A DNA stretch of 64,000 bases from the NCBI GenBank assembly GCA_949752795.1, contig CATKHW010000388.1, positions 1 to 64,000 on the forward strand, written 5' to 3'. Made by a program: the position numbers and the translations under genes. The notes beneath the pieces are model-generated. The model was not told the DNA's origin, did not search any database, and saw only the letters and a list, made by a program, of their open reading frames with translations. Numbering within the stretch: position 1 is the stretch's first letter; each line of letters starts with the position of its first letter. The stretch comes from Hyperoodon ampullatus (Eukaryota > Chordata > Mammalia > Artiodactyla > Ziphiidae). Shown piece after piece: positions 59,944-64,000 of this stretch.

Positions 59944-61681
59944 GTCCGTTTTACTGAGGAAGGTGTAGGTCTTGTCTATTCCATAGTTGGTTTTTGGAAT
60001 GGTACCTGTGCTTATATCAAACTCTGGTTTTATGCATCACCCCACCTCTCCTTCCCCCTTAAGCAGGCATAAGAGTGTTTTCTAAATGTGAGACACTGTT
60101 CTCTTTCCTAACTCAGTTCAAGTGTAGCCATGTTTACAGGATCTTCATAAGTGATATCTTATGATAAGTTTCTTTTTCTCTGTGACTTATTTCACTTAGA
60201 ATCATCGTACCTGAATCCACCCATTTTGCTGCTACTGGTCTTATGACATTGATTTCATGGCTGAGGGATATTCCATCGTACGTAAGTACCACAATTTTTT
60301 GAACCATTTTTATATTTCCTGGGATATTTATGGTGTACCCAATTTGAGGTCCTTGTAAGCAGTGCAGCCCTAAATTTTGGGGTGGCTGTGTCTTTTAGAT
60401 TTTCAGTTTTCCCAGGTATATTCCCTAGACTGGAAGTGCCCTTGACTCTGTAGCTCTGTTGTTTACTTGTTTTAGGGAACACAATGCACTCCTCCAGAGA
60501 GGCAGTTGGCAATTTACATCCCGCCCATCAGCATAACAAGGCTCCCTATTCTCCAGGGCCTGTCTTGCCTTTCCGGTTTTTACACATTTTGTGGATGTCC
60601 CTTTTGACCGGTGGGAAGTGATACTTCTTTGTAGTGCAGATTTGCATTGCCCGCTTGCTTGCTTGGCCAAAAAGGTCGTATGCGTTTTCTCCTGAATATA
60701 TTCAGGAGAAAACGCATACGCCCCGTTTGGCCAAGTGCATCATTGTCGAAGTTGTGCCCCTCTTCCTGTGCTTTAAAGGCGATTCCAACATACCTCTTGA
60801 AATCTGTTTCCTGCTATTCTGCCTCGCTTTCAAGGCCGCCTCGTTGCCTTCCCTCAACAGATTTTTTGAAGATAGTTGTCCTTTATTACTCTGCCAGTTT
60901 GTGAATTGCTGTGCCCCTGAGCTCCATTTTTCAAATCGTTTTTGGTGAGCTGACCGCAAGTCCAAAATTTTGGTTCAGGACCTATACTGGTTCCCGGTGT
61001 GGGGCTGAGACTTTGGTTAATTCTTCTTCCTGCCGGGAAATTACAGTGATATGTGCCCGTCCAAATGCCTAACAGCTACTCTCTCATTGGTTCTCCCTCT
61101 TCCCTTTCATCCTCTGCCAAATTGGCAACCTGTGCGAACCAGGAGGTTAAAGGGGCTGTCTCTCCAAGTTGGGAGGTTGATAGTAAAGCAGATGGAAAGT
61201 CAAACTGGAGCACCAGGAGAGGGACTATTCGTTGAGTTTTAGAAACCTTTCGTATTCACAGTGTGTCCGTTCTCTAGGTTTCCCGTACACGTTATAACTG
61301 TAGTAATATTCCCTTCAACCTGGAGAGTTGGGACCCATGGAATGGGTGCCATGCATTATTGCTTTAAAAGTTCTGCATTTGTTCACCCAATCTCACCAAT
61401 CCTCTCAGTCCCAAGTGTCCTGCCTTATGCCACATCCAGCTGTCGTTGTAGATAGGGTCTTTCCAGGTTTCATCAGAGACCCTGAAGGAATTGTAAAGAA
61501 TTTCCCAGTTTTTTTGTTTTGTTTTTGAAATTCCTTTTTATAGTGGGTTTGAGCTGATTCTCACTGTCATGTTTATGCCAGTCTAGACACACTTGATTCC
61601 TTTACGGAGACATATCAATACATAGGTTTTAAGATTCTTACTAGTCAGATATATTCCTCTGCGGGAAATATGGGGTTTTGA
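59944..61681. repeat. Satellite monomer M34
   Basis: The palindrome at 60662-60735 is damaged on both arms (AAGGTCGTATG and GCCCCGTTTGG). ATTTATGGTGTACCC near 60326 and CTTTCCGGTTTTTAC near 60569 are shared with M23/M31, suggesting common ancestry for its left half. Confidence 0.95.
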
Positions 61682-63420
61682 GTCCCTTTCACTGAGGAAG
61701 GTGTAGGTCTTGTCTATTCCATAGTTGGTTTTTGGAATGGTACCTGTGCTTATATCAAACTCTGGTTTTATGCATCACCCCACCTCTCCTTCCCCCTTAA
61801 GCAGGCATAAGAGTGTTTTCTAAATGTGAGACACTGTTCTCTTTCCTAACTCAGTTCAAGTGTAGCCATATTTACAGGATCTTCATAAGTGATATCTTAT
61901 GATAAGTTTCTTTTTCTCTGTGACTTATTTCACTTAGAATCATCGTACCTGAATCCACCCATTTTGCTGCTACTGGTCTTATGACATTGATTTCATGGCC
62001 GAGGGATATTCCATCGTACGTAAGTACCACAATTTTTTGAACCATTTTTATATTTCCTGGGATATTTAAGGTGTACCCAAGTTGAGGTCCTTGTAAGCAG
62101 TGCAGCCCTAAATTTTGGGGTGGCTCTGTCTTATTGATCTTCAGTTTTCCCAAGGTTTATTCCCTAGACTGGAAGTGCCCTTGGCTCTGTAGCTCTGTTC
62201 TTTACTTGCTTTAGGGAACACAATGTACTCCTCCAGAGAGGCAGTTGGCAATTTACATCCCGCCCATCAGCATAACAAGGCTCCCTGTTCTCCAGGGCCT
62301 GTCTTGCCTTTCTGGTTTTTACACATTTTGTGGATGTCCCTTTTGACCGGTGGGAAGTGATACTTCTTTCTAGTGCAGATTTGCATTGCCCGCTTGCTTG
62401 CTTGGCCAAAAAGGGCGTATGCGTTTTCTCCTGAATATATTCAGGAGAAAACGCATACGCCCTTTTTGGCCAAGTGCATCATTGTCGAAGTTGTGCCTCT
62501 CTTCCTGTGCTTTAAAGGTGATTCCAACGTACCTCTTGAAATCTGTTTCCTGCTATTCTGCCTCGCTTTCAAGTCCGCCTCGTTGCCTTCCCTCAACAGA
62601 TTTTTGGACGATAGTTGTCCTTTATTACTTGGCCAGTTTGTGAATTGCTGTGCCCCTGAGCTCCATTTTTCAACTCGTTTTTGGTGAGCTGACCGCAAGT
62701 CCAAAATTTTGGTTCAGGACCTATGCTGGTTCCCGGTGGGGGGCTGAGACTTTGGTTAATTCTTCTTCCTGCTGGGAAATTACAGTGATATGTGCCCGTC
62801 CAAATGCCTAACAGCTACTATCTCATTGGTTCTCCCTCTTCCCTTTCATCCTCTGCCTAATTGGCAACCTGTGCGAACCAGGAGGTTAAAGGGGCTGTCT
62901 CTCCAAGTTGGGAGGTTGATACTAAAGCAGGTGGAAAGTCAAATCGGAGCACCAGGAGAGAGATTATTCTTTGAGTTTTAGAAACCTTTCGTATTCACAG
63001 TGTGTCCGTTCTCTAGGTTTCCCGTACATGTTATAACTGTAGTAATATTCCCTTCAACCTGGAGAGTTGGGAGCCATGGAATGGGTGCCATGCATTATTG
63101 CTTTAAAGGGTCTGCATTTGCTCACCCAATCTCACCAATCCCCTCAGTCCCAAGTGTCCAGCCTTATGCCATATCCAGCTGTCGTTGTAGATAGGGTCAT
63201 TCCAGGTTTCATCATTGACCCTGAAGGAATTGTAAAGAATTTCCCAGTTTTTTTGTTTTGTTTTTGAAAGTCCTTTTTATAGTGGGTTTGAGCTGATTCT
63301 CGCTGCCATGTTTATGCCAGTCTAGACACACTTGATTCCCTTACAGAGACATATCAATACATAGGTTTCAAGATTCTTACTAGTCAGATATATTCCTCTG
63401 CGGGAAATATGGGGTTTTGA
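61682..63420. repeat. Satellite monomer M35
   Basis: The palindrome at 62401-62474 is perfect. The right half shares AAAGGTGATTCC and TTACTTGGCC with M32. Confidence 0.95.
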
Positions 63421-64000
63421 GTCCCTTTCACTGAGGAAGGTGTAGGTCTTGTCTATTCCATAGTTGGTTTTTGGAATGGTACTTGTGCTTATATCAAACT
63501 CTGGTTTTATGCATCACCCCACCTCTCCTTCCCCCTTAAGCAGGCATAAGAGTGTTTTCTAAATGTGAGACACTGTTCTCTTTCCTAACTGAGTTCAAGT
63601 GTAGCCATGTTTACAAGATCTTCATAAGTGATATCTTATGATAAGTTTCTTTTTCTCTGTGACTTATTTCACTTAGAATCATCGTACCTGAATCCACCCA
63701 TTTTGCTGCTACTGGTCTTATGACATTGATTTCATGGCTGAGGGATATTCCATCGTACATAAGTACCATAGTTTTTTGAACCATTTTTATATTTCCTGGG
63801 ATATTTAAGGTGTACCCAAGTTGAGGTCCTTGTAAGCAGTGCAGCCCTAAATTTTGGGGTGGCTCTGTCTTATAGATTTTCAGTTTTCCCAAGGTTTATT
63901 CCCTAGACTGGAAGTGCCCTTGGCTCTGTAGCTCTGTTCTTTACTTGTTTTAGGGAACACAATGTACTCCTCCAGAGAGGCAGTTGGCAATTTACATCCC
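63421..64000. repeat. Satellite monomer M36 (cut by the window edge)
   Basis: Only the first 580 bp are present: the L1 3' UTR-like part and most of the ORF2 relic. The palindrome is beyond the window. The array continues to the right. Confidence 0.95.

Larger units (their letters stand above)
2620..64000. repeat. Satellite DNA array, about 1,739-bp head-to-tail monomers (35 complete plus 1 partial)
   Basis: The phase mark GTCCCTTTCACTGAGG recurs at 2620, 4355, 6094, 7834, 9572, 11311 and so on to 63421, with small variants in M5, M11, M29 and M34. Spacings are 1,735-1,740 bp except for two of 1,711 bp and one of 1,737 bp. All monomers are in the same orientation and differ from each other by scattered substitutions and small indels. 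Each full monomer contains an L1 relic and a 74-bp palindrome. The array continues past the right edge of the window. The period fits the cetacean ~1.7-kb satellite known to me from memory. No CENP-B box or telomere-repeat run is present in the monomer. Confidence 0.98.

Noticed and set aside
3310..62704. Recurrent plus-strand frames of 60-104 codons and minus-strand frames of 81-93 codons in every monomer as satellite-encoded proteins
   Set aside because: Several frames overlap on both strands at the same phase, many start at non-ATG codons, and the frames are preserved only because the DNA is homogenised. The minus-strand ones are L1 ORF2 relics. No start context, signal or domain supports translation.
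2620..64000. CENP-B box (TTCGNNNNANNCGGG) in the monomer
   Set aside because: The TTCG and CCCG occurrences I checked (for example ATTCGTTGAGTTTTAG and TTTCGTATTCACAG) do not fit the rest of the box on either strand.
2620..64000. Telomere-like TTAGGG
   Set aside because: It occurs once per monomer inside TTTTAGGGAACAC and never in tandem.

Overview
This window is mammalian nuclear DNA and is dominated by one satellite array. I find no supportable host protein-coding gene, tRNA, rRNA or CRISPR array. The left 2.6 kb holds two decayed minus-strand LINE-1 (L1) 3' ends whose 3' UTR style looks like the artiodactyl/cetacean type, separated by sequence I do not recognise. From about 2620 to the right edge the DNA is a head-to-tail array with a period of about 1,739 bp: 35 complete monomers and one cut by the window end, so the true array is longer. 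A 1.74-kb period, cetartiodactyl-like L1s and a mariner-like palindrome together suggest a whale. From memory, cetaceans carry a 'common cetacean' satellite of roughly 1.7-1.76 kb (shorter in dolphins). That identification is inference and was not searched.

The monomer can be dissected. Read on the minus strand, its first ~190 bp resemble an L1 3' UTR, and the next ~530 bp are a decayed C-terminal L1 ORF2. A 74-bp, nearly always perfect, spacer-less palindrome then interrupts it, and ORF2 similarity resumes for about 230 bp. The remaining ~700 bp resemble L1 only weakly or not at all. The L1 at about 160-1157 in this same window is an internal comparator: the same landmarks occur in the same order. 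The palindrome looks like a mariner-derived MITE. The satellite therefore appears to have been born from an old L1 copy carrying a small DNA transposon.

The array has two higher-order domains. Monomers M3-M8 and M9-M14 form two near-identical six-monomer blocks of about 10,434 and 10,432 bp (about 5.61-16.05 kb and 16.05-26.48 kb). Monomers M16-M24 and M24-M32 form two near-identical eight-monomer blocks of 13,883 bp (about 29.4-43.3 kb and 43.3-57.2 kb), each containing one monomer with a 29-bp deletion. The left part of the 13.9-kb block shares private variants with the second 10.4-kb block, which shows an older exchange between domains. A cluster of differences near 50.63-50.80 kb looks like gene conversion. 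Monomers at the far left edge are the most irregular. Reading frames inside the monomers recur only because the DNA is homogenised. They are L1 relics or chance frames, not genes.
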